NCBI RefSeq assembly: GCF_014204755.1
Contig: NZ_JACHLZ010000001.1
Location: 1,178,001 to 1,242,000, forward strand
DNA: 64,000 nt
Reading direction: 5' to 3'
Origin: Brachybacterium aquaticum
GTDB lineage: Bacteria; Actinomycetota; Actinomycetes; Actinomycetales; Dermabacteraceae
In this document: positions 44,749 to 53,286 of the stretch, one piece after another
How positions within the stretch are numbered: the stretch's first letter is position 1
Layout: each line of letters starts with the position of its first letter
Made by a program: the position numbers and the translations under genes
The notes under the pieces: generated by a model
What the model was told of the DNA's origin: nothing
Database searches by the model: none
The model's input: the letters and a program-made list of their open reading frames with translations, nothing else

Positions 44749-45609
44749 ATGTCGACGACCGCTGCCCAGACCGCCTCCGCCGAGGTCCCCGCCGAGCGCC
44801 GCGCGCGCCGACCCCGCCCCCAGGCCGTGCTCGAGGTCCGGGCGAAGAACCGCCTCTCCCCACGCCTGCTGCGCCTGACCCTCGGCGGCGAGGGCTACGA
44901 CGTCCTGCACCGCAACGACCACACCGACGCCTACGTGAAGCTCCTCCTCGCCGACCCCGGCTCCGGACTCACCCCGCCCTACGACCTCGACGCGCTGCGC
45001 GAGCAGAGCCCCGAGCTGCTGCCCACCCGCCGCACCTACACCGTGCGCCGCTGGCACGACGACCGCCGCGAGCTGGACATCGACGTGGTCCTGCACGGCG
45101 AGGACGGCGACCACGGCGTGGCCGCCCGCTGGGCCGACGAGGCCCAGCCCGGCGACCTGATCGCCATGAACGGCGCCGGCGGCGGCTACACCCCCGCCGC
45201 GGACGCGCGCAGCCACCTCCTGATCGGCGACCACGCCGCCCTGCCCGCGATCGCCGCGGCGCTCGAGGCGATGGACCCCTCCGCCCGCGGCCTCGCCCTC
45301 ATCCACCTCGACCACGAGGAGGACGTGCTCACCCTCGAGCACCCTGCGGGCCTCGTGGTGCGCTGGGTGCTCGGCCCGCGCGAGCAGCTGCTCGAGCAGG
45401 TCGCCTCGCTCGACCTCACCGACCACGAGGGCCTGGACGTGTTCTGCCACGTCGAGCGCGGCATCACCAAGCAGCTGCGCCGCCTGCTGGTCGCCGACGC
45501 CGGGATCCCGCGCGAGCAGATCTCCATCTCCGCCTACTGGGCGCTGGGACGGGTGGAGGACCAGTTCCAGGCCGAGAAGCGCGAGCCCATCGGCGCGATC
45601 GACGACTGA
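44749..45609 (+). CDS. Siderophore-interacting protein (FAD-dependent ferric-siderophore reductase)
   Basis: 286 residues. The FAD-binding half holds RRTYTVRRW (near residue 92) and GDLIAMNGAGGGYTPAADAR; the NAD(P)-binding half starts HLLIGDHAALPAIAAALEAM (near 160), and the family tail SISAYWALGRVEDQFQAEKR is present. It reduces iron(III) in imported siderophores, releasing iron(II) in the cytoplasm. No siderophore transporter gene is adjacent. The stop codon begins an 11-base tandem repeat that reaches the start of the tag gene. Confidence 0.92.
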   Translation: MSTTAAQTASAEVPAERRARRPRPQAVLEVRAKNRLSPRLLRLTLGGEGYDVLHRNDHTDAYVKLLLADPGSGLTPPYDLDALREQSPELLPTRRTYTVRRWHDDRRELDIDVVLHGEDGDHGVAARWADEAQPGDLIAMNGAGGGYTPAADARSHLLIGDHAALPAIAAALEAMDPSARGLALIHLDHEEDVLTLEHPAGLVVRWVLGPREQLLEQVASLDLTDHEGLDVFCHVERGITKQLRRLLVADAGIPREQISISAYWALGRVEDQFQAEKREPIGAIDD

Positions 45610-45661
45610 GCGAGGCGTGAGCGATGGATGAGCGAGGGATGAGCGAGGCATGAGCGAGCTG
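45607..45661 (+). repeat. Five 11-base tandem repeats from one gene's stop to the next gene's start
   Basis: Units TGAGCGAGGCG, TGAGCGATGGA, TGAGCGAGGGA, TGAGCGAGGCA, TGAGCGAGCTG. The first TGA is the stop of the siderophore-interacting protein gene; the last unit contains codons 2-4 of tag. Because 11 is not a multiple of 3, the TGAs fall in all three frames. ATGAGCGAG, the start of tag, is also present two units earlier. Confidence 0.85.
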
Positions 45662-46273
45662 GTCGTCGGCCCCGACGGGCTGGCCCGTCCCGCCTGGGCG
45701 TCGGTCCACGAGGACCTGCGCGACTACTACGACACCGAGTGGGGCATGCCGGTGCGCGACGAGCGCGGCGTGTTCGAGCGCCTCGCGCTCGAGGGCTTCC
45801 AGTCCGGGCTCAGCTGGGCGACGATCCTGCGCCGCCGCGAGGGGTTCCGCCGCGCCTTCGCCGGATTCGACCCCGAGGCCGTCGCGGAGTTCACCGAGGG
45901 GGACGTCGAGCGGCTCCTGCAGGACACCGGCATCATCCGCCACCGCGGCAAGATCGAGGCCACCATCTCCAACGCCCGCGCCACCCTCGCCCTGAGGGAT
46001 GAGCAGGGGCCGGGCTGGACCCTCGCCGACCTTGTCTGGTCCTACCGGCCGGCTCGCACATCCATGCCGCGGACCATGGCGGAGGTGCCCACCACCAGCG
46101 AGGAGTCGGCGGCGCTCGCGAAGGAGCTGAAGCGTCGAGGCTTCCGCTTCGTCGGCCCCACCACGGTGTTCGCCCTCATGGAGGCGCTCGGCGTGGTCGA
46201 CACCCACCTGCTCGGCTCCCACCGCCGCGGCACCTCCGGGGTGTGGGGCGAGGACGGGCTGCCCGCGTCCTGA
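45650..46273 (+). CDS. tag: 3-methyladenine DNA glycosylase I, zinc-site variant
   Basis: 207 residues. The Tag core is clear: YYDTEWGMPVRDERGVFERL, then ALEGFQSGLSWATILRRREG with the Glu and Trp that recognise the base, and later HRGKIEATISNARATLAL. It removes 3-methyladenine from alkylated DNA. The zinc snap of typical Tag (Cys near residue 4, His in YHDTEWG, and His/Cys near the C-terminus) is largely missing: the N-terminal Cys is absent, the His is Tyr, and the C-terminal motif is THLLGSHRRG. ATG 45650 starts inside the 11-base repeat. Confidence 0.87.
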   Translation: MSELVVGPDGLARPAWASVHEDLRDYYDTEWGMPVRDERGVFERLALEGFQSGLSWATILRRREGFRRAFAGFDPEAVAEFTEGDVERLLQDTGIIRHRGKIEATISNARATLALRDEQGPGWTLADLVWSYRPARTSMPRTMAEVPTTSEESAALAKELKRRGFRFVGPTTVFALMEALGVVDTHLLGSHRRGTSGVWGEDGLPAS

Positions 46274-46318
46274 CGCACGGCCCCTCCTGACGCACCTCTC
46301 CTCCTGACGCATCGCGCC
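46268..46318 (+). repeat. Three 17-base tandem repeats starting at the tag stop codon
   Basis: TCCTGACGCACGGCCCC, TCCTGACGCACCTCTCC, TCCTGACGCATCGCGCC. TGA occurs at 46271 (the real stop), 46288 and 46305, one in each frame. Confidence 0.85.
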
Positions 46319-46419
46319 ACATTCGGTCACACACCTCGCCTCGTGGCGGTTCCCGCTCCCACGATGGTCCCTGGCGGCATTCGCATGCCGTGGGAGAAGG
46401 ACGCATCGAAGGAGGCGCG

Positions 46420-47724
46420 ATGAGCACTGCAGGGATCCACGCGGGGTGGTCGGACACGGACTGCCACCGCTCCATGACCCCGCCGATCTACGCCACCAGC
46501 GCCTACTCGCATCCCGACCACGCCTCGCTGCGCGATCTCTTCGCGCGGCGCAGCGAGGGGTTCGCCTACTCCCGCTCCGGGAACCCCACCACCCGGGTGC
46601 TCGAGGAGCGGATCGCGGCGCTCGAGGGCGGGATCGACGCGGTCGCCGTCGCCTCCGGCCAGGCCGCCACCACCATCGCCCTGTGCGCGCTCGCCGCGCC
46701 GGGCGGCCACGTGGTCGCCTCCTCCCGCCTCTACGGCGGCACCACCGAGCTACTGGACGACACCCTCGCCGACTTCGGGGTCACCGCCACGATCGTGGAC
46801 CCCTGGGACCTGGAGGCGTGGGAGGCGGCGTTCACCGAGAACACCCGCGCCGCGCTCGTCGAGTCGATCGCGAACCCCGGCGCGCAGCTCGTGGACCTCG
46901 ACGCGCTCTCCGAGATCGCGCACCGGTTCGACGTGCCCGTCGTCGTCGACTCCACCCTCGCCAGCCCCGCCCTGTACCGCCCCGGCGACCACGGCGCGGA
47001 CGTGGTGGTCCACTCAGCGACCAAGTACCTGTGCGGGCACGGCACCACACTGGCCGGGCTGATCGTCGACACCGGCCGCTTCGACCCGCGCCGATGTCCC
47101 GAGCGGTGGGAGCGCCTGACCACCCCGAACCGCCGCTTCGGCGTCACCTTCGCCGACGAGTACGCGCAGGGCCGCTCGGGTCTGCTCGCCTTCGCCCGCG
47201 CCAAGTACGTCACCGACTTCGGCACCACCCTGCCCGCTGCGAGCGCCCAGCAGATCCTCGTGGGCATCGAGACCCTCGACCTGCGCGTGCGCAAGATCAG
47301 CGCCGACGCCGCCGCGCTCGCCGGCCGCCTCCACGCCGACCCCGCGGTCGCCGCCGTGCACCATCCCTCGATCCCGGGACGCCCCGACGCGCAGATCGCC
47401 GCACGGGACTTCCCGCACGGCACCTCCGGCGTGTTCGCCATCGACCTCGACGGCGGGGAGGAGGCCGCCGCGGCCTTCTGCGACGCGCTCTCGCTGTGGT
47501 CGATCGCGGTGAACATCGGCGATGCCCGCTCGCTCGTGTGCCATCCCGCGACCACCACCCACTGCCATCTCAGCGACGCCCAGCGCGAGGCCTGCGGCGT
47601 CGGCGCCGGGACGGTGCGGCTCAGCGTGGGCCTCGAGGACCTCGACGACCTCTGGGCGGACCTCTCCCGCGGGCTCCAGGCGGCGCGGACGGTGCAGGAG
47701 GCGGCGGCGGTCGGCGCCGCCTGA
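46420..47724 (+). CDS. Cys/Met metabolism PLP-dependent enzyme (O-acetylhomoserine sulfhydrylase or gamma-synthase/lyase)
   Basis: 434 residues. The fold-type I signatures are present: FAYSRSGNPTTRVLEERIAA near the N-terminus, ASSRLYGGTTELL, and the PLP-lysine in HSATKYLCGHGTTLAGLIVD (near residue 195). The length and the insertion after it (RRCPERWERLTTPNRRFGVT) favour O-acetylhomoserine sulfhydrylase over cystathionine gamma-synthase, but methionine gamma-lyase is not excluded. It acts in methionine/homocysteine metabolism. AAGGAGG lies six bases before the ATG. No SAM riboswitch was seen upstream. Confidence 0.85.
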   Translation: MSTAGIHAGWSDTDCHRSMTPPIYATSAYSHPDHASLRDLFARRSEGFAYSRSGNPTTRVLEERIAALEGGIDAVAVASGQAATTIALCALAAPGGHVVASSRLYGGTTELLDDTLADFGVTATIVDPWDLEAWEAAFTENTRAALVESIANPGAQLVDLDALSEIAHRFDVPVVVDSTLASPALYRPGDHGADVVVHSATKYLCGHGTTLAGLIVDTGRFDPRRCPERWERLTTPNRRFGVTFADEYAQGRSGLLAFARAKYVTDFGTTLPAASAQQILVGIETLDLRVRKISADAAALAGRLHADPAVAAVHHPSIPGRPDAQIAARDFPHGTSGVFAIDLDGGEEAAAAFCDALSLWSIAVNIGDARSLVCHPATTTHCHLSDAQREACGVGAGTVRLSVGLEDLDDLWADLSRGLQAARTVQEAAAVGAA

Positions 47725-47814
47725 GCCGCTCGGTCGGACCGCTGCGTCGTCCCCTGCCGCGTGACTACGGTCGCGGCGGGGAACACTGCGCCGCGGGGTG
47801 CGGTTGTGCCGGTC

Positions 47815-48960
47815 ATGGAGACTCTCGACGCGGTCGTGATCGGGGCCGGGCAGGCCGGCCTCTCGGCGGCCTACCACCTGCAGCGCCGCGGCATCACGAA
47901 CGCCGTGGTGCTCGATGCCGAGGACGGCCCCGGCGGAGCCTGGCGCCACCGCTGGGACAGCCTCACCATGGCCACCGTCAACGGGATCCGTGAGCTGCCG
48001 GGCATGCCCGTGGTCGAGGCCGCGGACTCCGAGCCCTCCAACATCGCCGTCCCCGCCTACTTCGCCGACTTCGAGGACCGTTTCGGGATCGAGGTGCGCC
48101 GCCCGGTGCGGGTCACCCTTGTCGAGGACGATCCCTCCTGGGTGGCGCCCGACGGGGAGGCGCCCGACGGGGAGGCGGCCGACGGGGGAGTGCTGGGCCG
48201 GCCGCTGCTGGTCCATTCCGTCGGCGGGGACGGCGAACGGCTGCCCGTTCTGCGCACCCGCGCGGTGCTGAACGCGACCGGCACCTGGACCCGCCCCTTC
48301 CGTCCCGCCTACCCGGGCGCCGCCTCGTTCCGCGGCCGCCAGCTGCACACCGCCGACTACGTCTCCGCCGACGAGTTCACCGGGCAGCGGGTGGCCGTGA
48401 TCGGCGGCGGGATCAGCGCGCTCGGCCACCTGCAGGAGATCGCCGAGGTGGGGGAGACCTTCTGGTACACCCGGCGGCAGCCGGACTTCCAGGACCGGCC
48501 CTTCACCGAGGAGGAGGGCCGTGAGGCCGTCGCCGGGGTGTGGGAGCGGGTGCGTGCTGGACTGCCCGTGCGCAGCGTCGTCTCCGCGACGGGCCTGTCC
48601 TGGACCCCGGCGCTGCGGGAGGCGCAGCGGCGGGGGATCCTCGAGCGTCGGCCGATGTTCACCGAGATCACCCCGGAGGGCGTGATCGAGGCCGACGGGA
48701 CCCTGCGGGAGCTGGACGTGCTGCTGTGGGCGACCGGGTTCCGCCACGAGCTGCGCCACCTGCGCCCCCTCGCCCTGCACAGCGACCAGGGGGGGATCGT
48801 CATCGACGGCACCGCCGCCTCCGTCGACCCCCGCATCCATCTGCTCGGCTACGGGCCGAGCGCCTCGACCATCGGTGCGAACCGCGCCGGTCGCGCGGCG
48901 GTGAACCGGCTGGTGAAGGATCTATGCCCTGCTCTCGACCGGGAGCGCGTCCCGGCCTAG
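47815..48960 (+). CDS. Flavin-containing monooxygenase-like NAD(P)/FAD oxidoreductase
   Basis: 381 residues. FAD motif VVIGAGQAGLSAAYHLQRRG lies near residue 9, the family segment WDSLTMATVNGIRELPGMP after it, and the NADPH motif VAVIGGGISALGHLQEIAEV near 198. WATGFRHELRHLRPL matches the conserved ATG region. Substrate unknown. An internal 15-base tandem repeat encodes APDGEAPDGEA near residue 113, a loop insertion between strands. The start is not certain, because no good ribosome site precedes ATG 47815. The TAG stop doubles as the first bases of the next gene's -10 box. Confidence 0.82.
   Translation: METLDAVVIGAGQAGLSAAYHLQRRGITNAVVLDAEDGPGGAWRHRWDSLTMATVNGIRELPGMPVVEAADSEPSNIAVPAYFADFEDRFGIEVRRPVRVTLVEDDPSWVAPDGEAPDGEAADGGVLGRPLLVHSVGGDGERLPVLRTRAVLNATGTWTRPFRPAYPGAASFRGRQLHTADYVSADEFTGQRVAVIGGGISALGHLQEIAEVGETFWYTRRQPDFQDRPFTEEEGREAVAGVWERVRAGLPVRSVVSATGLSWTPALREAQRRGILERRPMFTEITPEGVIEADGTLRELDVLLWATGFRHELRHLRPLALHSDQGGIVIDGTAASVDPRIHLLGYGPSASTIGANRAGRAAVNRLVKDLCPALDRERVPA
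48145..48189 (+). repeat. 15-base in-frame tandem repeats in the monooxygenase gene
   Basis: GCGCCCGACGGGGAG twice, then GCGGCCGACGGGGGA. Frame-neutral expansion of a loop; typical of slippage. Confidence 0.8.
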
Positions 48961-48963
48961 GGT
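48958..48963 (+). promoter_or_regulatory. -10 box overlapping the upstream stop codon
   Basis: TAGGGT, seven bases before the ATG of the PIG-L gene. Its first three bases are the TAG stop of the monooxygenase gene. Confidence 0.45.
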
Positions 48964-48970
48964 TGCCGGC

Positions 48971-49717
48971 ATGGACAAGCAGCGCAGCCTTCCCCCTCTT
49001 CCCATGGACGGCGTGGAGCGGGTGCTCTGCGTTGTCGCGCACCCCGATGACATGGAGTACGGCGCCAGCGCGGCCGTTGCCGCCTGGACCGCGGTCGGCG
49101 TGGAGGTGACCTATCTGCTGCTGACCCGCGGCGAGGCGGGGATGGCCGAGCCGCCCAAGGTCGTCGGCCCCCTGCGCGAGACCGAGCAGCGCCGCGCCTG
49201 CGCGGCCGTCGGCGTCACCGACCTGCGCTACCTCGACCACCCCGACGGGATGCTCGAGGCGAATCTGTCGCTGCGCCGCGACATCGCGCGCGTCATCCGC
49301 CAGGTGCGCCCCCAGCTCGTGCTCACGGGGAACTTCGACGTCGAGGCGTACGGGAGCCTGAACCAGCCCGACCACCGCGAAGGGGGACTCGCCGCCGCCG
49401 ACGCCGTGCGCGACGCCGGGAACCCGTGGATCTTCCGCGAGCTGCGGGAGGACGAGGGGCTCGAAGCGTGGAACGCGGCGGCGCTGCTCGTGGCCGGGCA
49501 CCCGGAGCCCACCCACGCCGTGGCCGTGGAGGACGAGCACGTGGACGCGGCGGTCGCGTCCCTCCGCGCCTACGAGGCCTACCTCGCCCACATCACCGGG
49601 CACCCCGAGCCGGAGGTGTTCATCCCGGCGATCCTGCACGAGGGCGGCGCGGCCGCAGGGGCGCGCGCCGCCCTGGTGGTGCGGGTCTACGACATGGGCG
49701 GGCTCGGCGGGGAGTGA
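48971..49717 (+). CDS. PIG-L family (LmbE-like) deacetylase
   Basis: 248 residues. The zinc site is intact: VVAHPDDMEYG near residue 22 and QPDHREGG near 133. The fold includes VTYLLLTRGEAGMAEPPKVV and TDLRYLDHPDGMLE. Family members deacetylate N-acetylglucosaminyl compounds (MshB in mycothiol synthesis, Mca in mycothiol S-conjugate turnover). Size and motifs fit, but the substrate cannot be chosen from sequence alone. Confidence 0.85.
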   Translation: MDKQRSLPPLPMDGVERVLCVVAHPDDMEYGASAAVAAWTAVGVEVTYLLLTRGEAGMAEPPKVVGPLRETEQRRACAAVGVTDLRYLDHPDGMLEANLSLRRDIARVIRQVRPQLVLTGNFDVEAYGSLNQPDHREGGLAAADAVRDAGNPWIFRELREDEGLEAWNAAALLVAGHPEPTHAVAVEDEHVDAAVASLRAYEAYLAHITGHPEPEVFIPAILHEGGAAAGARAALVVRVYDMGGLGGE

Positions 49718-49724
49718 ACCGCCC

Positions 49725-51173
49725 TCAGGACTGCGGGGTGCCGTGGTGGCGGCCCAGCTCCAGGGTGTCCATGTCCTCGAGCTCGCGGTCCTTGGTCTCG
49801 GGCACCCACAGGAACACGAACACCAGGCTCAGCAGCGCGAACGCCGCATACAGGCCGTAGGCGAAGGTCAGGCCGATCTCCGACAGGGTCGGGAAGGTCG
49901 CCGAGACGGCCCAGTTCGCGCCCCACTGGGCGGCGGCCGCGACGGCGAGGGCCGAGGCGCGGATCCGGTTGGGGAAGATCTCGCCCAGCAGCACCCACAC
50001 CAGCGGGCCCCAGGTGGTGCCGAAGAACATCACGAAGGCGTTCGCCGAGATCAGCGCGATGGTCGACCACGGGTCGGGCAGGGAGACCGTGTCGGCCCCC
50101 GCAGCGACCTCGCCGAAGGAGAAGGCGAGCGCCATGAGCCCGAGCGACACCGTCATGCCGGCCGAGCCGACCAGCAGCATGACGCGGCGGCCCACCCGGT
50201 CCACGAGCAGGATCGCGATGATGGTCGCGACGATGTTCATCACCGACGTGATGGTGGAGGTCAGAAGAGCCTGCGACTCGTCGAACCCGACGGACTGCCA
50301 CAGTGTGGTGGAGTAGTAGAAGATGACGTTAATGCCCACCAGCTGCTGGAACAGGGACAGGGCGATGCCGAGCCACACGATGGGCTTCAGGCCGAAGCGC
50401 CCGCCCACGAGATCCCGCAGGCTCTCCTTCGACTCGCGCTCGAGCGAGTGGCGGATCTGCTGGATCTTGAGGTTGACGTCGAGCTCGCCGGTGAAGTCGT
50501 AGAGCACCTTGGAGGCCTTGTCGGTCTCGCCCTTGCCGATGAGATAGCGCGGGGACTCCGGCAGGAACAGCGCCATGATCCCGTAGACCGCGGCAGGCAC
50601 CGCCTCGATCATGAACATCCAGCGCCACGCGGCGACGCCGAACCAGTAGGACTCGGCCGCGCCGCCGGCGGAGTTGGCGATGATCGCGTTGGACAGCAGC
50701 GCCGCGAAGATGCCCAGCACGATCGCGAGCTGCTGCAGGGAGCCGAGGCGTCCGCGGTACTTCGCGGGCGCGACCTCGGCGATGTAGGCGGGGGCGATGA
50801 CGCTCGCGGCGCCGACGCCGAGTCCGCCGACCACGCGCCAGATGATCAGGTCCCACACCCCGAAGGCGAAACCGGAGCCGATCGCGGAGACGAAAAAGAG
50901 GATCGCGGCGATCACCATCACCGGGATGCGGCCGAAGCGGTTGGCGAGGCCGCCGGCGAACCAGGCGCCGACCGCGCAGCCGAGCAGTGCGGAGGAGACG
51001 GCGAAGCCGGTCAGGCCCGCGCCGAGCGAGAACTCGTCGGACAGCGCGCCGACGGCGCCGTTGATGACCGAGGTGTCGAAGCCGAACAGCAAGCCGCCGA
51101 CGGCGGCGGCGATGCTGATCCCGATGACCTTCGGGTTGAGCGTCTGCGAGGACTGCGGTGGGGATGAGGGCAT
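49725..51173 (-). CDS. Sugar porter (SP) family MFS transporter
   Basis: 482 residues with 12 helices. Sugar-porter motifs are complete: FGFDTSVINGA near residue 30, GGLANRFGRIPVMV, PESPRYLIGKGE near residue 215, VDRVGRRVMLLVG and the final VPETKDRELEDMD. It imports a hexose or pentose with protons; the best resemblance is to the XylE/GalP/glucose permease group, but the sugar is unknown. GGAGGCG lies eight bases before the ATG. Only 226 bases separate the start from metG. Confidence 0.92.
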   Translation of the reverse strand: MPSSPPQSSQTLNPKVIGISIAAAVGGLLFGFDTSVINGAVGALSDEFSLGAGLTGFAVSSALLGCAVGAWFAGGLANRFGRIPVMVIAAILFFVSAIGSGFAFGVWDLIIWRVVGGLGVGAASVIAPAYIAEVAPAKYRGRLGSLQQLAIVLGIFAALLSNAIIANSAGGAAESYWFGVAAWRWMFMIEAVPAAVYGIMALFLPESPRYLIGKGETDKASKVLYDFTGELDVNLKIQQIRHSLERESKESLRDLVGGRFGLKPIVWLGIALSLFQQLVGINVIFYYSTTLWQSVGFDESQALLTSTITSVMNIVATIIAILLVDRVGRRVMLLVGSAGMTVSLGLMALAFSFGEVAAGADTVSLPDPWSTIALISANAFVMFFGTTWGPLVWVLLGEIFPNRIRASALAVAAAAQWGANWAVSATFPTLSEIGLTFAYGLYAAFALLSLVFVFLWVPETKDRELEDMDTLELGRHHGTPQS

Positions 51174-51266
51174 GGGGAGGGCGCCTCCGTGACGAGGATG
51201 CGGCGGGCGCGGTCGCGTCCGCCTCGATGACCTGGCGTCACGTTACACCTCTGCGGGAAGCGCTGG

Positions 51267-51390
51267 TCAGCCGCGGCGGCGCACCTGCTCGGCGTAGGTG
51301 TCGAGGATCTTGAGGATCCCGGGGTGCAGCCGGAACTGTCCCCGGGTCCGGCGAGTAATGACACTTCCGTGAGAAAGTGTTACTACCCGG
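51267..51390 (-). pseudogene. Possible gene remnant (C-terminal end only)
   Basis: The minus-strand frame reads RTRGQFRLHPGILKILDTYA then EQVRRRG and stops at 51267. It has the look of a protein C-terminus, but no start codon exists in frame before metG, and the upstream part is an AT-rich palindrome. I do not recognise the family. Confidence 0.35.
51354..51384. promoter_or_regulatory. AT-rich imperfect palindrome between metG and the sugar transporter
   Basis: AGTAA tga CACTT and AAGTGTTACT form 10-base arms with a 3-base bulge, around CCGTGAG. Its A+T content is far above the surroundings. It may be a transcription-factor site or the metG terminator. Confidence 0.45.
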
Positions 51391-51399
51391 GGGTCGAGG

Positions 51400-53199
51400 T
51401 CAGCCCTCGCTCTTCGCCTCGAGGCGCTCGAGCTCCTCCGCGGCGACGGCCGGGTCGAGCTTGACGAAGATCGGGGTGGGCTTCGCGACCGGTCGGCCGG
51501 TCACGACGGGGCGGTGCTCCCACGCGGGGACGCCGGAGTAGTCGCCGGTGATGATCGGATAGCCCGGACCGCCGTCGAGGTCCTCGACGGCGTGGATCTC
51601 CGGCATCGGCGCGATCTGGCGCTCCCCGCCGAGCGCCTTCTCCACCTCGTTGGCGGAGAAGGGCAGGAAGGGGGCGAGCATCGTGTTCAGGTCGGTGACC
51701 GCCTGGGCGAGCACGTGCAGGACGGTGAGCAGGCGCGGGCGCTGCTCCTCAGACTTCATCTTGAACGGCTCGGTCTCGGAGACGTAGCGGTTCGCCTCGC
51801 CGACCAGGCGCATGACCTCGGCGATCGCCGCGCGCTGGCGGTGCGCCTCGATGAGGCCGCCGACGGTCGTGAAGCCCTCGCGGATCGCGGAGAGCAGCTG
51901 CTCGTCGATCTCCTCGAGCTCCCCGGCCTCCGGCACCTCGCCGACGTTCTTGGCGATCATCGCGGCGGTGCGGTTGACGAGGTTGCCCCAGCCGGCCACC
52001 AGCTCGTTGTTCGTGCGGGAGACGAACTCGGACCAGGTGAAGTCCGCGTCCTGGTTCTCGGGGCCGGCGGCGGAGATGAAGTAGCGCAGCGCATCGGGCT
52101 GGTAGCGGTCCAGCACGTCGCGCACGTAGATGACCACGCCCTTGGAGGACGAGAACTTCTTGCCCTCCATCGTGAGGAACTCGCTGGAGACGACCTCGGT
52201 GGGCAGGTTCAGCTCGCCGAACCGCCCGGGCTCGCCGCCCTTGTCGCCCTTGCCGTTCTGGGCCAGCATCTCGGCCGGCCAGATCTGGGAGTGGAAGACG
52301 ATGTTGTCCTTGCCCATGAAGTAGTAGCTGAGCGCCTCGGGGTCGTTCCACCACTTGCGCCACAGCTCGGCATCGCCCTGGCGGCGCGCCCACTCGATGG
52401 AGGCGGAGAGGTAGCCGATCACGGCGTCGAACCACACGTACAGGCGCTTGGTGGGCTGGTCCTCCCAGCCCGGCACCGGGATGCCCCAGTCGATGTCGCG
52501 GGTCATCGCGCGGGGCTTGATGTCCTCGAGGATGTTCTGGCTGAAGCGGATCACGTTCGGGCGCCACAGGCCCGTCGCCTCGCGCTCGTCGAGCCAGCGC
52601 CCGAGCTCCGCGGCGAGCGAGGGCAGGTCGAGGTACCAGTGAGTGGTCTCGACGAACTTCGGGGTCTCGCCGTTGATGCGGGAGACGGGATCGATCAGGT
52701 CGGTGGGGTCCAGCTGGTTGCCGCAGGCGTCGCACTGGTCGCCGCGGGCGCCGGGGGTGCCGCAGATCGGGCAGGTGCCCTCGATGTAGCGGTCCGGCAG
52801 CGTGCGCCCGGTGGAGGGGGAGATCGCGCCGTGGCCGGTCTTCTCGATCATGTAGCCGTTGTCCCGCACGGCCACGAACATCTCCTGCACCACCTGGTAG
52901 TGGTTGCGGGAGGTGGTGCGGGTGAACAGGTCGTACGACAGACCCAGCGCCACCAGGTCCTCGACGATCAGGCGGTTGTTGCGGTCGGCGAGCTCGCGGG
53001 CGGAGATGCCCTCCTTGTCGGCCTCGACGAGGATCGGGGTGCCGTGCTCGTCGGTGCCCGAGACCATCAGCACGTCGTGTCCGGCCATCCGCATGTACCG
53101 CGAGAAGACGTCGGAGGGGACGCCGAACCCGGCGACGTGGCCGATGTGGCGGGGGCCGTTGGCGTACGGCCAGGCGACTGCGGACAGGACTGTGCTCAT
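51400..53199 (-). CDS. metG: Methionyl-tRNA synthetase
   Basis: 599 residues, class I. The HIGH motif is [11 protein letters not shown] (residues about 11-21). The zinc knuckle in the connective peptide is [18 protein letters not shown]. The KMSKS loop is KFSSSKG. The anticodon domain has [13 protein letters not shown]. It charges tRNA-Met and is normally essential. The ATG at 53199 has TAGAAT eight bases upstream. It is divergent from the uridylyltransferase gene, with promoters about 60 bases apart. Confidence 0.96.
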   Translation of the reverse strand: MSTVLSAVAWPYANGPRHIGHVAGFGVPSDVFSRYMRMAGHDVLMVSGTDEHGTPILVEADKEGISARELADRNNRLIVEDLVALGLSYDLFTRTTSRNHYQVVQEMFVAVRDNGYMIEKTGHGAISPSTGRTLPDRYIEGTCPICGTPGARGDQCDACGNQLDPTDLIDPVSRINGETPKFVETTHWYLDLPSLAAELGRWLDEREATGLWRPNVIRFSQNILEDIKPRAMTRDIDWGIPVPGWEDQPTKRLYVWFDAVIGYLSASIEWARRQGDAELWRKWWNDPEALSYYFMGKDNIVFHSQIWPAEMLAQNGKGDKGGEPGRFGELNLPTEVVSSEFLTMEGKKFSSSKGVVIYVRDVLDRYQPDALRYFISAAGPENQDADFTWSEFVSRTNNELVAGWGNLVNRTAAMIAKNVGEVPEAGELEEIDEQLLSAIREGFTTVGGLIEAHRQRAAIAEVMRLVGEANRYVSETEPFKMKSEEQRPRLLTVLHVLAQAVTDLNTMLAPFLPFSANEVEKALGGERQIAPMPEIHAVEDLDGGPGYPIITGDYSGVPAWEHRPVVTGRPVAKPTPIFVKLDPAVAAEELERLEAKSEG

Positions 53200-53207
53200 G
53201 ACGTCCG

Positions 53208-53213
53208 ATTCTA
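53208..53213 (-). promoter_or_regulatory. -10 box of metG
   Basis: TAGAAT on the minus strand, eight bases before the ATG. Confidence 0.5.
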
Positions 53214-53274
53214 GGGGAGAGCGCGCACCGTCCACGCATGCCCGCGCGGGGCAGACCAGTGGGGGAGTTGTCGC

Positions 53275-53280
53275 TACGCT
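53275..53280 (+). promoter_or_regulatory. Leaderless -10 box of the UTP-glucose-1-phosphate uridylyltransferase gene
   Basis: TACGCT, six bases before the ATG. Confidence 0.5.
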
Positions 53281-53286
53281 GTGACC

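Noticed and set aside
44749-45609. Iron-box (DtxR/IdeR) control of the siderophore-interacting protein gene
   Set aside because: The palindrome before the gene does not match the known 19-base iron-box pattern.
46319-46419. SAM or other riboswitch upstream of the sulfhydrylase gene
   Set aside because: No conserved aptamer core or long structured leader was recognised; the space to the ribosome site is short.
48145-48189. The PDGEA repeat as a mobile or CRISPR-like element
   Set aside because: It is an in-frame 15-base expansion within one gene.
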